Assembly: GCF_024267675.1 (NCBI RefSeq)
Contig: NZ_JALDYX010000017.1
Location: 1 to 64,000 of the forward strand
Length of the DNA stretch: 64,000 bases
Reading direction: 5' to 3'
Source of the DNA: Marinobacterium sedimentorum
Lineage (GTDB): Bacteria > Pseudomonadota > Gammaproteobacteria > Pseudomonadales > Balneatricaceae
The position numbers were made by a program, and so were the translations under genes. This document shows, piece by piece, positions 27,257 through 36,643 of the stretch; positions within the stretch are counted from its first letter, which is position 1, and each line of letters starts with the position of its first letter. The notes below the pieces were generated by a model that saw nothing but the letters and a program-made list of their open reading frames with translations, did not search any database and was not told the DNA's origin.

Positions 27257-28339
27257 TCAGGCGTTGTGATACTCCAGCGCCACCCGGCGTGTCAGACAGG
27301 TCAGCAGGGTATAGGGAATGGTGTTGCAGAACTGCGCCACTTCAGAGACCGGAAGCTGTGGCCCCCAAAGCTCCACCCTATCGCCAATGCTGACATCGGC
27401 AATGTCGGTAATATCGATGGTCATCATGTCCATGGAGACACGCCCGGCGGTCACCGTGCGCTGCCCCCTGACCACTACCGGCGTACCGCTGACGGCATGG
27501 CGCGGATAACCATCACCATAACCCATGGCAATGGTGGCGATACGGCTCGGCCGCTGACAAATAAAACCGGCGCCGTAACCCACCGCATCCCCGACGTCGA
27601 GCTCGTGAATGGCGATGATTTCGGTGCTCAGGGTCATGGCCGGCTGCAATTTCGCCGCCTCATCCTGCGCCACCTCAAAAGGCGTCGCCCCCCAGAGCAT
27701 CAGCCCTGGACGCAGCCAGTCTCGACGCGCCTGGGGCCAGGCCAGGGTTGCCGGCGAGTTGGCCAGACTGTGGGGCGCATCAATGCCTTCAACCGCCTGA
27801 TCGAAGACGGCGATCTGGCGCTGCGTGGTATCCAGCGACAGATCATCGGCGCAGGCAAAGTGACTCATCAGGGTGATTTCAGCCACCTGTGGCAAAGCAC
27901 GCAAGCGGGTATAGGCACCCTGAAAATTGCGCGGCTCAATCCCCAGGCGATGCATGCCCGAATCCATTTTCAGCCAGACATTCACCGGTGCCGGCAGCTC
28001 GGCCGCGGCCAGCGCATCGATCTGATGTTCGCTGTGTACTGCGATCCAGAGACCATTGCGCGCAATATAATCCAGCTCACTGGCTTCGAAGAAACCTTCC
28101 AGCAATATGATCGGCTGTTCGATACCGGCGTCACGCAGCTCCACCGCCTCTTCAATACAGGCCACACCAAAGGCATCCGCCTCGCCAGCCAGCGCCCTGG
28201 CCACCTTCACGGCGCCATGACCATAGGCATTGGCCTTGATGATAGCCGCCGCACGGGCACCGGGTGCCAGTGCACGGGCCAGGCGATAATTGTGGCGGAT
28301 GGCGGCCAGATCGATACTGGCCTTTGCTGCACGACTCAT
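27257..28339 (-). CDS. alr: Alanine racemase
   Basis: This PLP enzyme interconverts L- and D-alanine. Its 360 residues carry the PLP lysine K35 in AAIIKANAYGHGAVKVA, an N-terminal TIM barrel, and the C-terminal domain with the second catalytic tyrosine in AVGYGAGFICQR and the MGYGDGYPR motif. The second of two close ATGs (28339) is preferred because GGAGG lies seven bases upstream. The first ATG (28345) overlaps that site. Following dadA and ridA on the same strand, it is most likely the catabolic type (dadX-like), feeding D-alanine to DadA. Confidence 0.94.
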   Translation of the reverse strand: MSRAAKASIDLAAIRHNYRLARALAPGARAAAIIKANAYGHGAVKVARALAGEADAFGVACIEEAVELRDAGIEQPIILLEGFFEASELDYIARNGLWIAVHSEHQIDALAAAELPAPVNVWLKMDSGMHRLGIEPRNFQGAYTRLRALPQVAEITLMSHFACADDLSLDTTQRQIAVFDQAVEGIDAPHSLANSPATLAWPQARRDWLRPGLMLWGATPFEVAQDEAAKLQPAMTLSTEIIAIHELDVGDAVGYGAGFICQRPSRIATIAMGYGDGYPRHAVSGTPVVVRGQRTVTAGRVSMDMMTIDITDIADVSIGDRVELWGPQLPVSEVAQFCNTIPYTLLTCLTRRVALEYHNA

Positions 28340-28416
28340 ACTCATTCCTCCGAATGCCGATTAAGCTGCGAACAGTCCGGGCCGACCAGCCGCCGCCCCG
28401 GGACGGGTAACGCGAT

Positions 28417-28806
28417 TTACTCGCCGGTTACCATGATGGCTTCAACTTCAATATCCACAGCCTTGGGCAGCTGCTTGACCGCGTAGGCGGCGCGGGCCGG
28501 GTAGGGTTCGGAGAAGTAGCGGGACATCACTTCGTTCACCTGGGCAAAGTTGGCCAGATCGGACAGCAGGATGGTGAGCTTGACGCAATGATCCAGCGAA
28601 CCACCGGCTTCTTCGGCGATGGCCTTGAGGTTTTCAAATACGCGCACGGCCTGAGCTTCGAAGGAATCATTCACCACTTCCATGGTGGCAGGGTCCAGCG
28701 GAATCTGGCCGGAGATGTACACAGTGTTACCCACTTTGACAGCCTGGGAGTAAGTGCCGATTGCTGCAGGGGCTTTTTCGGTATTGATAATGCTACGGTT
28801 AGCCAT
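28417..28806 (-). CDS. ridA: RidA family enamine/imine deaminase
   Basis: It hydrolyses reactive enamine and imine intermediates released by PLP enzymes. The 129 residues include [20 protein letters not shown], the catalytic arginine R105 in [10 protein letters not shown], and the C-terminal VDIEVEAI. The ATG follows AAGGAAG. It lies between dadA and alr, as in Pseudomonas dadA operons. There it would remove 2-aminoacrylate and imino acids produced by DadA and serine dehydratases nearby. Confidence 0.95.
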   Translation of the reverse strand: MANRSIINTEKAPAAIGTYSQAVKVGNTVYISGQIPLDPATMEVVNDSFEAQAVRVFENLKAIAEEAGGSLDHCVKLTILLSDLANFAQVNEVMSRYFSEPYPARAAYAVKQLPKAVDIEVEAIMVTGE

Positions 28807-29057
28807 GTCGCTTCCTTAGGTACTAAATTAGGAGGTACTGATTTGTTAATCGTTCTTGGTCAATGGTCCTGATATGCGGATCATCAGCGGGCCACTTAGG
28901 ATTGCAGCCGCGGCGGAGGAGTCCGCGACAGCAGGCCTAAGTGTCCTTTATTCGGCGCCAAAAGTCAGCGCCACTGCGCACTCCAAAGAGCGCTGCGGCG
29001 ACGCCAAGCAGTGCAGATGCGACACTGCAGCCCGGGCTGCAACGTCGCGCACCGACA

Positions 29058-30326
29058 TCAGCTGGCGTAGGCGAAGGGGTAACGGTCGATTCCCAGGCCC
29101 GTGGGATCGATGTCGGTCTTGTTGCCACTGAGCAGGTCAGAGACAAACTTGGCCGAGCCCAGGGACATGGTCCAGCCCAGGGTGCCATGTCCGGTGTTGA
29201 GGAACAGGCTCGGGTAGCGGGTTGCACCCAGGATGGGCGTACCGTCCGGAGTCATCGGGCGCAAACCAGTCCAGAATTCGCCCCGTTCCATGTCGCCGCC
29301 ACCGCCGAACAGATCAGACACCACGAAGTTGACGTTGGCGCGGCGCTTCTCCGGCATCGACAGGTCGTAACCGGCCAGCTCTGCGCTGCCACCGACACGG
29401 ATACGGTCGTTGAAGCGCGTTACCGCCACCTTGTAGGTTTCATCCATTACGGTAGACACAGGTGCACGGCTTTCATCAATAATCGGCAGCGTCAGGGAGT
29501 AGCCTTTTACCGGATAGATGGGCGCACGCATATCGATCTGCTTGAGCAGCATGGGGCTGTAGCTACCCATGCACACCAGGTAGCGATCGGCCTTCATGAC
29601 ACCGGCACCGGTTTTCACGCCCGCAACGTCGCCCTTCTCCATGATCAGGCCATCGATCTGGGTGTTGTACATGAACTTCACGCCCATCTCTTCGCAGCGT
29701 GCCGCCAGCGCCTGGGTGAACTTGAAGCAGTCACCGGTTTCATCGCCGGGCAGCTGCAGGCCACCGACAATCTTGTCCTGCACGTACTGCAGCGCGGGCT
29801 CCTTGCTGACGCAGCCCTGACGGTCCAGCACGGCAAAGGGCACACCCAGCTCACGCAGCACGTCTATGTCCTTGGCGGCGCCGTCCACCTGCTTCTGGGT
29901 GCGGAAAACCTGCAGCGTGCCGCCGGTACGGTGTTCATAATCGATATCGATGGTCTGGCGCAGGGTCTTGAGGCAGTCGCGGCTATACTCGGCGATGCGG
30001 ACCATGCGCCCCTTGTTGACCTGATATTTGCCTTCGGTGCAATTGGCGAGCATCTTGCTCATCCATTCGTAAAACTGGTAATCCAGCGTCGGCTTGATCA
30101 TCAGCGGCGACAGATCCTGCATCAGCCACTTGACGGCCTTGAAGGGTACGCCGGGTGCCGCCCAGGGCGCAGAATAGCCAGGCGATACCTGACCTGCGTT
30201 GCCAAAGCTGGTTTCCATGGCCGCCGCGGACTGGCGGTCAACCACCGTCACCTCATGACCCGCATTGGCGAGATACCAGGCGCTGGTAACGCCAACAACA
30301 CCACTACCGAGAACGACTACGCGCAT
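29058..30326 (-). CDS. dadA: D-amino acid dehydrogenase
   Basis: This membrane-associated flavoprotein oxidises D-alanine and other D-amino acids to 2-oxo acids, passing electrons to the respiratory chain. Its 422 residues start with the FAD dinucleotide fold [20 protein letters not shown] (GSGVVG at 7-12). They include the [19 protein letters not shown] signature and end with [20 protein letters not shown]. It is the first gene of dadA-ridA-alr, divergent from an Lrp-type regulator. The 251-base gap to ridA is long for an operon and holds no clear terminator. Confidence 0.95.
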   Translation of the reverse strand: MRVVVLGSGVVGVTSAWYLANAGHEVTVVDRQSAAAMETSFGNAGQVSPGYSAPWAAPGVPFKAVKWLMQDLSPLMIKPTLDYQFYEWMSKMLANCTEGKYQVNKGRMVRIAEYSRDCLKTLRQTIDIDYEHRTGGTLQVFRTQKQVDGAAKDIDVLRELGVPFAVLDRQGCVSKEPALQYVQDKIVGGLQLPGDETGDCFKFTQALAARCEEMGVKFMYNTQIDGLIMEKGDVAGVKTGAGVMKADRYLVCMGSYSPMLLKQIDMRAPIYPVKGYSLTLPIIDESRAPVSTVMDETYKVAVTRFNDRIRVGGSAELAGYDLSMPEKRRANVNFVVSDLFGGGGDMERGEFWTGLRPMTPDGTPILGATRYPSLFLNTGHGTLGWTMSLGSAKFVSDLLSGNKTDIDPTGLGIDRYPFAYAS

Positions 30327-30465
30327 TTGGCTACCCTCTGGTTATTTTTTAATCTACAGCAAGAATATGTATTGCAGTATAGGGGATAGTTATCAGAATT
30401 TTTTTGCGTTTTTACGGTTTTCGCGGATAATAATCTGCCTATAAATACAATCACCGGAAATAATT

Positions 30466-30978
30466 ATGGAAACCTTCAGCAGCGGTCAAAAAAAGCGCAA
30501 GCTTGACCGTATAGACATGAATATTCTGCGTACCCTGCAGTTCGAAGGGCGCATTTCCTATACCGAGCTGGCAGACAGGGTCGGGCTGTCCACCACCCCC
30601 TGCATGGAACGGGTAAAACGGCTGGAGAAAGACGGCTATATCGAGGGGTACTACGCGCGGGTCAACCCCGCAGCACTGGGCTACAGCATGCTGGTGTTCG
30701 TCGAGATCGCCCTGTCCTACCAGTCACCGGACGCATTCGACAGCTTCAACAAGGCCGTGGCCCAGCTGCCCTACATCATGGAATGCCATCTGGTGTCCGG
30801 CGACTCGGATTATCTGCTCAAGGCGCGCATCCGCGACATGACCGAATACCGCGAACTGCTCGGCGAGATGCTGCTGACACTGCCGGGGGTGAAAAACTCG
30901 AAGAGCTACATAGTGATGGAAGAGGTCAAGGAATCCCTGGCGCTGCCCATTGATATCAACAAGCCCCGCACTTATTAG
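30466..30978 (+). CDS. Lrp/AsnC family regulator of the dad operon
   Basis: This 170-residue regulator has a winged HTH near residues 15-75 (DRIDMNILRTLQFEGRISYT, LADRVGLSTTPCMERVKRLE) and a C-terminal RAM ligand domain (MLVFVEIALSYQS...MECHLVSGDSDYLLKARIRD). It is transcribed away from dadA, sharing a 139-base A/T-rich control region. By analogy with DadR/Lrp of related bacteria it should activate the dad genes in response to alanine. That link is inferred from position. Confidence 0.88.
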   Translation: METFSSGQKKRKLDRIDMNILRTLQFEGRISYTELADRVGLSTTPCMERVKRLEKDGYIEGYYARVNPAALGYSMLVFVEIALSYQSPDAFDSFNKAVAQLPYIMECHLVSGDSDYLLKARIRDMTEYRELLGEMLLTLPGVKNSKSYIVMEEVKESLALPIDINKPRTY

Positions 30979-31087
30979 CCGGCCGAAAGCATAGCCGGCA
31001 GATATCCATGAGCACAAAGGTATCGGCCAGCCAACAGACCCGAAGCGGCCTCAAGGACACGGAACAGGAAGCCAGCCCAGAGCCCTA

Positions 31088-31990
31088 TCAGATACTCACG
31101 TCCGGCAGCTGGCGCAGCCAGTCAAAGAATACCCGTATACGGGCGTTGTCCAGCGCCCCGGGTCTGTGAATCAGGTAATAGGAACAACAGGACGGCAATG
31201 CTGGCAACAGTGATACCAGCCGGCCAGTATTCAGATCCTGATCAATCAGCCGGCCGCGAGCCAGCGCCACCCCGAGACCTGCGGCGGCGGCCTCCATGGC
31301 GAGATCCGCCCGGTTAAAGTAGTGCCCGCGATCACTATCGACCTCCCCCAGCCCCGCCTTGTCGAGATAATAGCGCCACTCCGCATCGCGGCGCGCCTCA
31401 TGCCAGGCCATGGAGTCGTGCAGCAGCGTCAGATCCCGCCAGCTGGCAGGGTCCTTCCAGTCACGTGCAGCAACATAGTCGGGACTGGCCACCGGAAACA
31501 GCGTTTCGGCCAGCAGCGGTGTTGCCACCAGCTCGCGATACTCGCCGAAGCTGTAGTCAATCGCCAGATCGAAATCCCGCGGCTCGGTGCGCAGCAGGGA
31601 TTCCTCGGCGAAGGTTTCAACCCGAATATCGGGATAGCCTGCCTGGAACAGGCGCAGTCGCGGCACCAGCCACTTGAACAGCAAGGACGGTGTTGATCGA
31701 AAGCGGATCTGCCCTTCCAGCATCTGACGCTGCAGGCGCAGCACACAGCCATCCAGATCCTGCAGACTTTTGTGCACCACCTCAAACAGCTGCTTTCCTT
31801 CGCCGGTGAGATTCAGCCCCCGCGGCAGGCGCTCGAACAGCTTGAAACCAAGCTGGGCTTCCAGATGCTTGATCTGCTGACTGACAGCTCCGGTGGTGAC
31901 ATGCAGTTGCTCCGCGGCACGGGTAAAGCTCAGGGTGCGGGACGCCACATCGAAGGTTCGAAGCGCGGCGAGTATCTGGGCATTAATCAT
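31088..31990 (-). CDS. LysR-family regulator, DsdC/GcvA-like
   Basis: This 300-residue LysR protein has an N-terminal winged HTH (LRTFDVASRTLSFTRAAEQL, HVTTGAVSQQIKHLEAQLGF) and a periplasmic-binding-protein-like effector domain. The HTH and the RGLNLTGEG segment resemble the DsdC/GcvA branch. It is divergent from dsdA, with a perfect CTAAAG/CTTTAG palindrome between them, so D-serine-dependent control of dsdA is the likely role. GGAG precedes the ATG. Confidence 0.86.
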   Translation of the reverse strand: MINAQILAALRTFDVASRTLSFTRAAEQLHVTTGAVSQQIKHLEAQLGFKLFERLPRGLNLTGEGKQLFEVVHKSLQDLDGCVLRLQRQMLEGQIRFRSTPSLLFKWLVPRLRLFQAGYPDIRVETFAEESLLRTEPRDFDLAIDYSFGEYRELVATPLLAETLFPVASPDYVAARDWKDPASWRDLTLLHDSMAWHEARRDAEWRYYLDKAGLGEVDSDRGHYFNRADLAMEAAAAGLGVALARGRLIDQDLNTGRLVSLLPALPSCCSYYLIHRPGALDNARIRVFFDWLRQLPDVSI

Positions 31991-32075
31991 CTATGTCTCC
32001 GGCACCAGTGTCAGTCAGGACAACAGTAAAGCAGAGCCCGGCGGCTTTGCGTAGACCCACAGCAGCAGATTGACG

Positions 32076-32102
32076 CTAAAGTTGCTTTAGTTTGCCTATA
32101 AT
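32076..32102 (+). promoter_or_regulatory. LysR operator and -10 box of dsdA
   Basis: CTAAAGTTGCTTTAG (32076-32090) is a perfect inverted repeat with a three-base centre, followed by TATAAT at 32097-32102. A TTGACG at 32070-32075 is 21 bases from the -10, too far for a strong constitutive promoter. This fits activator-dependent transcription. Confidence 0.65.
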
Positions 32103-32183
32103 CGACTTAAATATTCATTGCTTGCGGTTGCTATAGGCTGACTCCAGAATGCCCGCCTCGATACAGCCAGTGACAAAGGATTA

Positions 32184-33488
32184 ATGGTGCCAATACAAGA
32201 CGCTCGCTCCATCAGCCACAAACTCTCCCTTGGCAAACCATTATTCTGGCTAAACCCGGCCTGCGCGCACGACGCCCCGCAACCCGAGCTGCAGGAAATC
32301 GAAGCCGCCGCTGCGCGCCTGCAACGCTGCGCCCCGCTGCTGGCCCGCCTGTTCCCCGAACTTGCGGCGGCTAACGGCCTGATCGAATCCCCACTCCTGG
32401 CGGTGCCGGCACTGCAACAGGCGCTCGCACTACCGGGCACACTGCTGCTCAAGGCCGACCATGATCTGCCGATAGCGGGTTCCGTAAAGGCTAGAGGCGG
32501 CTTCCATGAAGTGCTCTGCCATGCCGAGTCCCTGGCGCTCGGTGCCGGTATTCTGCACAGCACTGATGATGACTACCTGAAACTGGCAGGCCCCGAGGCG
32601 CGGGCGCTCTTTGCGCAGCATCTGCTGGGCGTGGCCAGTACCGGCAACCTGGGTCTGAGTATCGGCGTGATTGGCGCAGCGCTGGGCTTTGACACCTGCG
32701 TGCACATGTCCAGCGATGCCAAGGAATGGAAGAAGCAGCGTCTGCGCAACTTTGGCGTGCGCGTCATCGAGCACGCCAGCGACTACAGCGCAGCCGTTGC
32801 CGCAGGGCGCGCCGACACCGAAGCCAACCCCTGCGGCTACTTTGTCGATGACGAGAACTCACCCAGGCTGTTCTACGGCTATGCCGTGGCGGCACTGCGC
32901 CTGCGCGACCAGCTGGCCGCAGCGGGCATCCCGGTCGATGCAGAGCACCCGCTCATGGTCTATATTCCCTGCGGTGTGGGGGGCGCGCCCGGCGGCATCT
33001 GTTTTGGCCTCAAACAGATTTTCGGTGATGCCGTGCATTGCTTCTTTGCCGAGCCTGCACAAGCCCCCTGCGTGCTGCTGGGCGTACAGGACCCGAGTAT
33101 TCCCTCGGTCTATGATATTGGTCTGAACTGTCAGACCGAGGCCGATGGCCTGGCGGTGGGTCTTGCGTCCGAGTGGGTCTGTACGCGCATTCGCACTTTG
33201 CTGGCCGGTGTCTACACCGTGACCGACGAAAGCCTCTATCGTGACCTCTACCGGCTGCAGAGCACCGAACAGATCGCCATAGAACCCTCTGCCGCCGCTG
33301 GCATCCAGGGGCCCACCAGGTTGCTGAACGACGGCGCCGACTACCTTAGCGCCCGCGGCCTGGAACCTCGTCTTGCCAAGGCGACACAGCTGATCTGGAC
33401 CACCGGCGGACGCCTGGTGCCCGACGAAGAATATAAAAAGTTCCTCAAAAGAGGAAAAATAGCTTCTAATGAAACATTAACTGATTAA
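32184..33488 (+). CDS. dsdA: D-serine ammonia-lyase
   Basis: This PLP enzyme converts D-serine to pyruvate and ammonia, both nutrient use and detoxification. Its 434 residues match the family. The PLP lysine is K102 in LPIAGSVKARGGFHEVL. Phosphate-binding glycines lie in YIPCGVGGAPGG, and SAAAGIQGP is near the C-terminus. AAGGA precedes the ATG. It is divergent from the DsdC-like regulator. The downstream AGCS symporter could be the uptake partner, although DsdX is of a different family. Confidence 0.94.
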   Translation: MVPIQDARSISHKLSLGKPLFWLNPACAHDAPQPELQEIEAAAARLQRCAPLLARLFPELAAANGLIESPLLAVPALQQALALPGTLLLKADHDLPIAGSVKARGGFHEVLCHAESLALGAGILHSTDDDYLKLAGPEARALFAQHLLGVASTGNLGLSIGVIGAALGFDTCVHMSSDAKEWKKQRLRNFGVRVIEHASDYSAAVAAGRADTEANPCGYFVDDENSPRLFYGYAVAALRLRDQLAAAGIPVDAEHPLMVYIPCGVGGAPGGICFGLKQIFGDAVHCFFAEPAQAPCVLLGVQDPSIPSVYDIGLNCQTEADGLAVGLASEWVCTRIRTLLAGVYTVTDESLYRDLYRLQSTEQIAIEPSAAAGIQGPTRLLNDGADYLSARGLEPRLAKATQLIWTTGGRLVPDEEYKKFLKRGKIASNETLTD

Positions 33489-33498
33489 AATAGAATCT

Positions 33499-33514
33499 GT
33501 TTCCTACACGAAAC
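33499..33514. promoter_or_regulatory. Candidate third site of the XRE-cupin operator family
   Basis: GTTTCCTACACGAAAC has the GTTTC/GAAAC arms of the site in front of gcvT, with a six-base centre. It lies 148 bases before the AGCS symporter gene. The match is partial, so this is tentative. Confidence 0.4.
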
Positions 33515-33661
33515 AACCAGCCGACAACACAGAGTGCTCTGCACGCGTCGAGTTGAACGGTCCTGCAGTCACCCAAACGCTGATCGCCGGGTGACTTCAC
33601 ATCATGCCGCACCCCTATCCGGGGCGGCTGATAACAATAACAACGAGGAGGCTTACCTCTA

Positions 33662-35020
33662 ATGGAAATGATCGAGTCCGTCATCGGAGAGATTAACAGC
33701 ATTGTATGGGGCCCGCTGATGCTGGTTCTGATACTGGGCGTTGGCCTGTTCCTGTCCCTGGGACTGCGCCTGATGCCGATACTGAGGCTGGGTACCGGCT
33801 TCAAACTGTTGTGGCGGGGCCGCAAGGCTGCCAGCGGCGATGAAAATTCCGGCGAAATATCCCCCTTCCAGGCCCTGATGACCGCACTGTCGGCGACCGT
33901 GGGTACCGGTAATATCGCCGGTGTTGCCACCGCCGTCTTCCTCGGCGGTCCAGGCGCCCTCTTCTGGATGTGGATCACCGCCCTGGTCGGCATGGCCACC
34001 AAGTACGCCGAAGCCGTACTGGCCGTCAAATACCGTGAAGTAGACGAAGAAGGCAACCACGTCGGCGGCCCCATGTACTACATCAAGAACGGTCTTGGCA
34101 GCAAATGGGCCTGGCTGGGCATGGCCTTTGCCATCTTCGGTGCTATCGCGGGCTTTGGCATCGGTAACACTGTGCAGGCAAACTCGATCGCCAGCGTCAT
34201 GGAATCCAACTTCGGCACGCCCACCTGGGTTACCGGCGTGATCGTGATGGTACTGGTGGGTGCGGTACTGATCGGCGGCATTCGTCGTATCGGCCATGTT
34301 GCGGGCGCCCTGGTACCCGTAATGGCGGTTTCCTACATACTGGCGGGCCTGGTGGTACTGTTCATCAACGCCGAGCAGATTCCCCACGCTCTGGACCTGA
34401 TCTTCACCCACGCCTTCTCACCGGTTGCCGCTGAAGGTGGTTTTGCCGGCGCTGCTGTTTGGGCCGCCATCCGCTTTGGTGTTGCCCGCGGCATCTTCTC
34501 CAACGAAGCGGGCCTGGGTTCAGCGCCTATCGCCCACGCCGCGGCTCAGAACAAGAGCCCGGTACGCCAGGGCCTGGTCGCCATGCTGGGTACCTTTATC
34601 GACACCATCCTGATCTGCTCGATCACAGGTCTGGTTATCGTCACCTCCGGCACCTGGACTAGCGGCGAATCCGGTGCAGCCCTCACCTCCGCGGCCTTTG
34701 CCCAGGCGCTGCCGGGGCTTGGCAACTACCTGGTGGCCATTGCACTGGCGATCTTTGCCTTCACCACCATCATTGGCTGGTCCTTCTACGGCGAGCGCTG
34801 CGTTGAGTATATCTTTGGCGTCAAGGCCATTGGCCCCTACCGGGTCCTGTGGATTCTGGCGGTGCCGGCGGGTGCGGTACTGAGCCTGGACTTCATCTGG
34901 CTGGTAGCCGATACCCTCAACGCCTTTATGGCGATCCCCAACCTGATTGCCCTGCTGCTGCTCAGCCCGGTGGTATTTCAGGTGACCCGCGAGTTCTTTG
35001 CTGAAAACAAGGATCTCTGA
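33662..35020 (+). CDS. Sodium:alanine/glycine symporter (AGCS family)
   Basis: This 452-residue inner-membrane carrier with about eleven helices imports small neutral amino acids with sodium. Family signatures are GLRLMPILRLGTGFKLLWRG, the FQALMTALSATVGTGNIAGV motif (substrate/ion site), GGPMYYIKNGLG and FSNEAGLGSAPIAHAAAQNK. GAGGAGG stands about ten bases upstream of the ATG. It lies after dsdA and near the dad operon, so D/L-alanine, glycine or serine are the likely substrates. Confidence 0.9.
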   Translation: MEMIESVIGEINSIVWGPLMLVLILGVGLFLSLGLRLMPILRLGTGFKLLWRGRKAASGDENSGEISPFQALMTALSATVGTGNIAGVATAVFLGGPGALFWMWITALVGMATKYAEAVLAVKYREVDEEGNHVGGPMYYIKNGLGSKWAWLGMAFAIFGAIAGFGIGNTVQANSIASVMESNFGTPTWVTGVIVMVLVGAVLIGGIRRIGHVAGALVPVMAVSYILAGLVVLFINAEQIPHALDLIFTHAFSPVAAEGGFAGAAVWAAIRFGVARGIFSNEAGLGSAPIAHAAAQNKSPVRQGLVAMLGTFIDTILICSITGLVIVTSGTWTSGESGAALTSAAFAQALPGLGNYLVAIALAIFAFTTIIGWSFYGERCVEYIFGVKAIGPYRVLWILAVPAGAVLSLDFIWLVADTLNAFMAIPNLIALLLLSPVVFQVTREFFAENKDL

Positions 35021-35057
35021 TCCGGCGTAAAAACCCGCGACTGAAGAAGCAAGACAC

Positions 35058-35089
35058 AAAAAAGGACCGGCAATTGCCGGTCCTTTTTT
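35058..35089. terminator. Bidirectional terminator
   Basis: The 32-base perfect palindrome is centred on CAATTG, with AAAAAAGGACCGG and CCGGTCCTTTTTT arms. It serves the symporter (plus) and the converging periplasmic protein gene (minus). Confidence 0.9.
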
Positions 35090-35142
35090 ATTTCCGCTGC
35101 ACGCTCAGGTTAACGGTATGCCTTTGGCTGCCGTATGCGCAG

Positions 35143-35604
35143 CTACAACTCCAGACCCAGATCACCCACCGCAGGGCCATACTGCACCTGAACCCGTTGC
35201 GGCAACTCGGGATCGAAGCCGCAGATAAGCCGCATACCACCGCTGTCGACATAATATTCCAGCGTGCCTTCACGACGCGACCGCCAGCGCACATGGGTCA
35301 GTTCCTGCTCATCCCACAGCTTCCACCAGTTGGCATCCCACTGCGCGGCGCGACTGAAACCCGGCGCACAGTTGCGCTGGGCACGGGCTTCGTTTTGCTT
35401 GCCCCAGCACTCAAGGTCCTTACTGCACTGAATATCCTTAAGTCGCCCCGCCTTGGACGTCAGCTTCTTGATGCAGGCACTGACCACCAGCGGGTTCATG
35501 CTGCTGGCCTGACAGTCACGAATAGCCTGCTCACTGGCCGCCAGGGCCTGTGACGACAGGCCCCAGGCGCCGGCCAGCAACATAAACGGTAGCAATCCTT
35601 TCAT
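35143..35604 (-). CDS. Periplasmic hypothetical protein
   Basis: This 153-residue protein has a clear signal peptide (LLPFMLLAGAWGLSSQALAA). The mature part has six cysteines (for example RDCQASS, SACIKKL, IQCSKDLECWG, RNCAPGF, LICGFDP) that could form disulfides, and a WDANWWKLWDEQEL aromatic patch. AGGA precedes the ATG. It is monocistronic. The domain resembles small hypothetical proteins of pseudomonads, but I know no function. Confidence 0.7.
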   Translation of the reverse strand: MKGLLPFMLLAGAWGLSSQALAASEQAIRDCQASSMNPLVVSACIKKLTSKAGRLKDIQCSKDLECWGKQNEARAQRNCAPGFSRAAQWDANWWKLWDEQELTHVRWRSRREGTLEYYVDSGGMRLICGFDPELPQRVQVQYGPAVGDLGLEL

Positions 35605-35777
35605 CGATCGAATTCCTGAAGGTTTTCAGCAGTGTAGCCTAAGAGGCTGGGAATTTTCAGCCGCATTGCGCGCACCACAGGCAAAAAGCCGCAGCCACCA
35701 GCGCCTGCGGCTTTTCGCAATCCCGCCCACTGCCTATAATGGCGCCCTTCCTTGCAACGGCGGAGCATCTCACATCC

Positions 35778-36548
35778 ATGCAGCGCATCGACATGATTCT
35801 GGTGGCACGGGCGCAGGCCGGTTCACGCACCCACGCCCAGCGCCTGATCAAAGACGGCCGGGTGCAGGTACAGCTCAACAGTGAGTGGCAGTCGGTCACC
35901 AAACCCGGCCTGAAGCTTGACGCCGATATCGAGCTGCGCGTCAGTCCTGACCCGCAGGATCGCTTCGTCTCCCGGGGCGCCCTCAAACTGCTCGGCGCGC
36001 TGGAACAGCTGCAGCTGGACCCGACCGGTCTGGTCGCCATTGATGTCGGTCAGTCGACCGGCGGCTTTACCGACTGCCTGCTGCAGCATGGCGCCGCGGC
36101 CGTCGTGGGTATCGAGGTAGGGCACGATCAGCTCGATGCGCGCCTGCGGGCCGACCCCCGCGTTACCTGCCTGGAAGGCGTCAACGCCAGAGCGTTGAGC
36201 GCAGAGCAACTGCTGCCATTGAGCCGTGATGGCGCAGGCTTTGATCTAGCAGTCATGGATGTGTCCTTTATTTCCCAGACCAAGATACTGCCGGCCCTGG
36301 CACCGCTGATCCGCGGTTCAGGTCGCCTGATCAGCCTGGTAAAGCCGCAGTTTGAAGTGGGCCCCGCCGGCATCGGCAAGGGCGGCATCGTGCGCGATGA
36401 AAGCCTTTACGCCGACGTCGAAGCGGACATTCGAGCACTGTGCGAAGCGCTGGGTCTTGGCGTGCAGCACTATATGCCAAGCCCCATTACCGGTGGCGAC
36501 GGCAATCGCGAGTTTCTGCTGATCGCAATCCAGACCAGAACAGCCTGA
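35778..36548 (+). CDS. tlyA: TlyA-type rRNA 2'-O-methyltransferase
   Basis: The 256-residue protein has an N-terminal S4 RNA-binding domain (RIDMILVARAQAGSRTHAQR, LIKDGRVQV) and a FtsJ-like SAM methyltransferase domain. The SAM site is AIDVGQSTGGFTDCLL, and the later motifs are FDLAVMDVSFISQTKILP and LVKPQFEVG. TlyA proteins methylate ribose in 16S/23S rRNA and were formerly called hemolysins. The start ATG at 35778 is chosen. The longer frame from 35739 adds non-conserved residues. It belongs to a local group of RNA-modification genes. Confidence 0.9.
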   Translation: MQRIDMILVARAQAGSRTHAQRLIKDGRVQVQLNSEWQSVTKPGLKLDADIELRVSPDPQDRFVSRGALKLLGALEQLQLDPTGLVAIDVGQSTGGFTDCLLQHGAAAVVGIEVGHDQLDARLRADPRVTCLEGVNARALSAEQLLPLSRDGAGFDLAVMDVSFISQTKILPALAPLIRGSGRLISLVKPQFEVGPAGIGKGGIVRDESLYADVEADIRALCEALGLGVQHYMPSPITGGDGNREFLLIAIQTRTA

Positions 36549-36643
36549 GACCCTGGCCCAATCAGGCCTGGCACCCGTCCTGAGTCAGGCACCGATGGCG
36601 CAAGATCTGTATACTTGCCCCATTCATTACAGAGACAGATCCC

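Noticed and set aside
28941..30389. 482-codon plus-strand frame opposite dadA
   Set aside because: Antisense shadow. dadA has the FAD fold and signature motifs.
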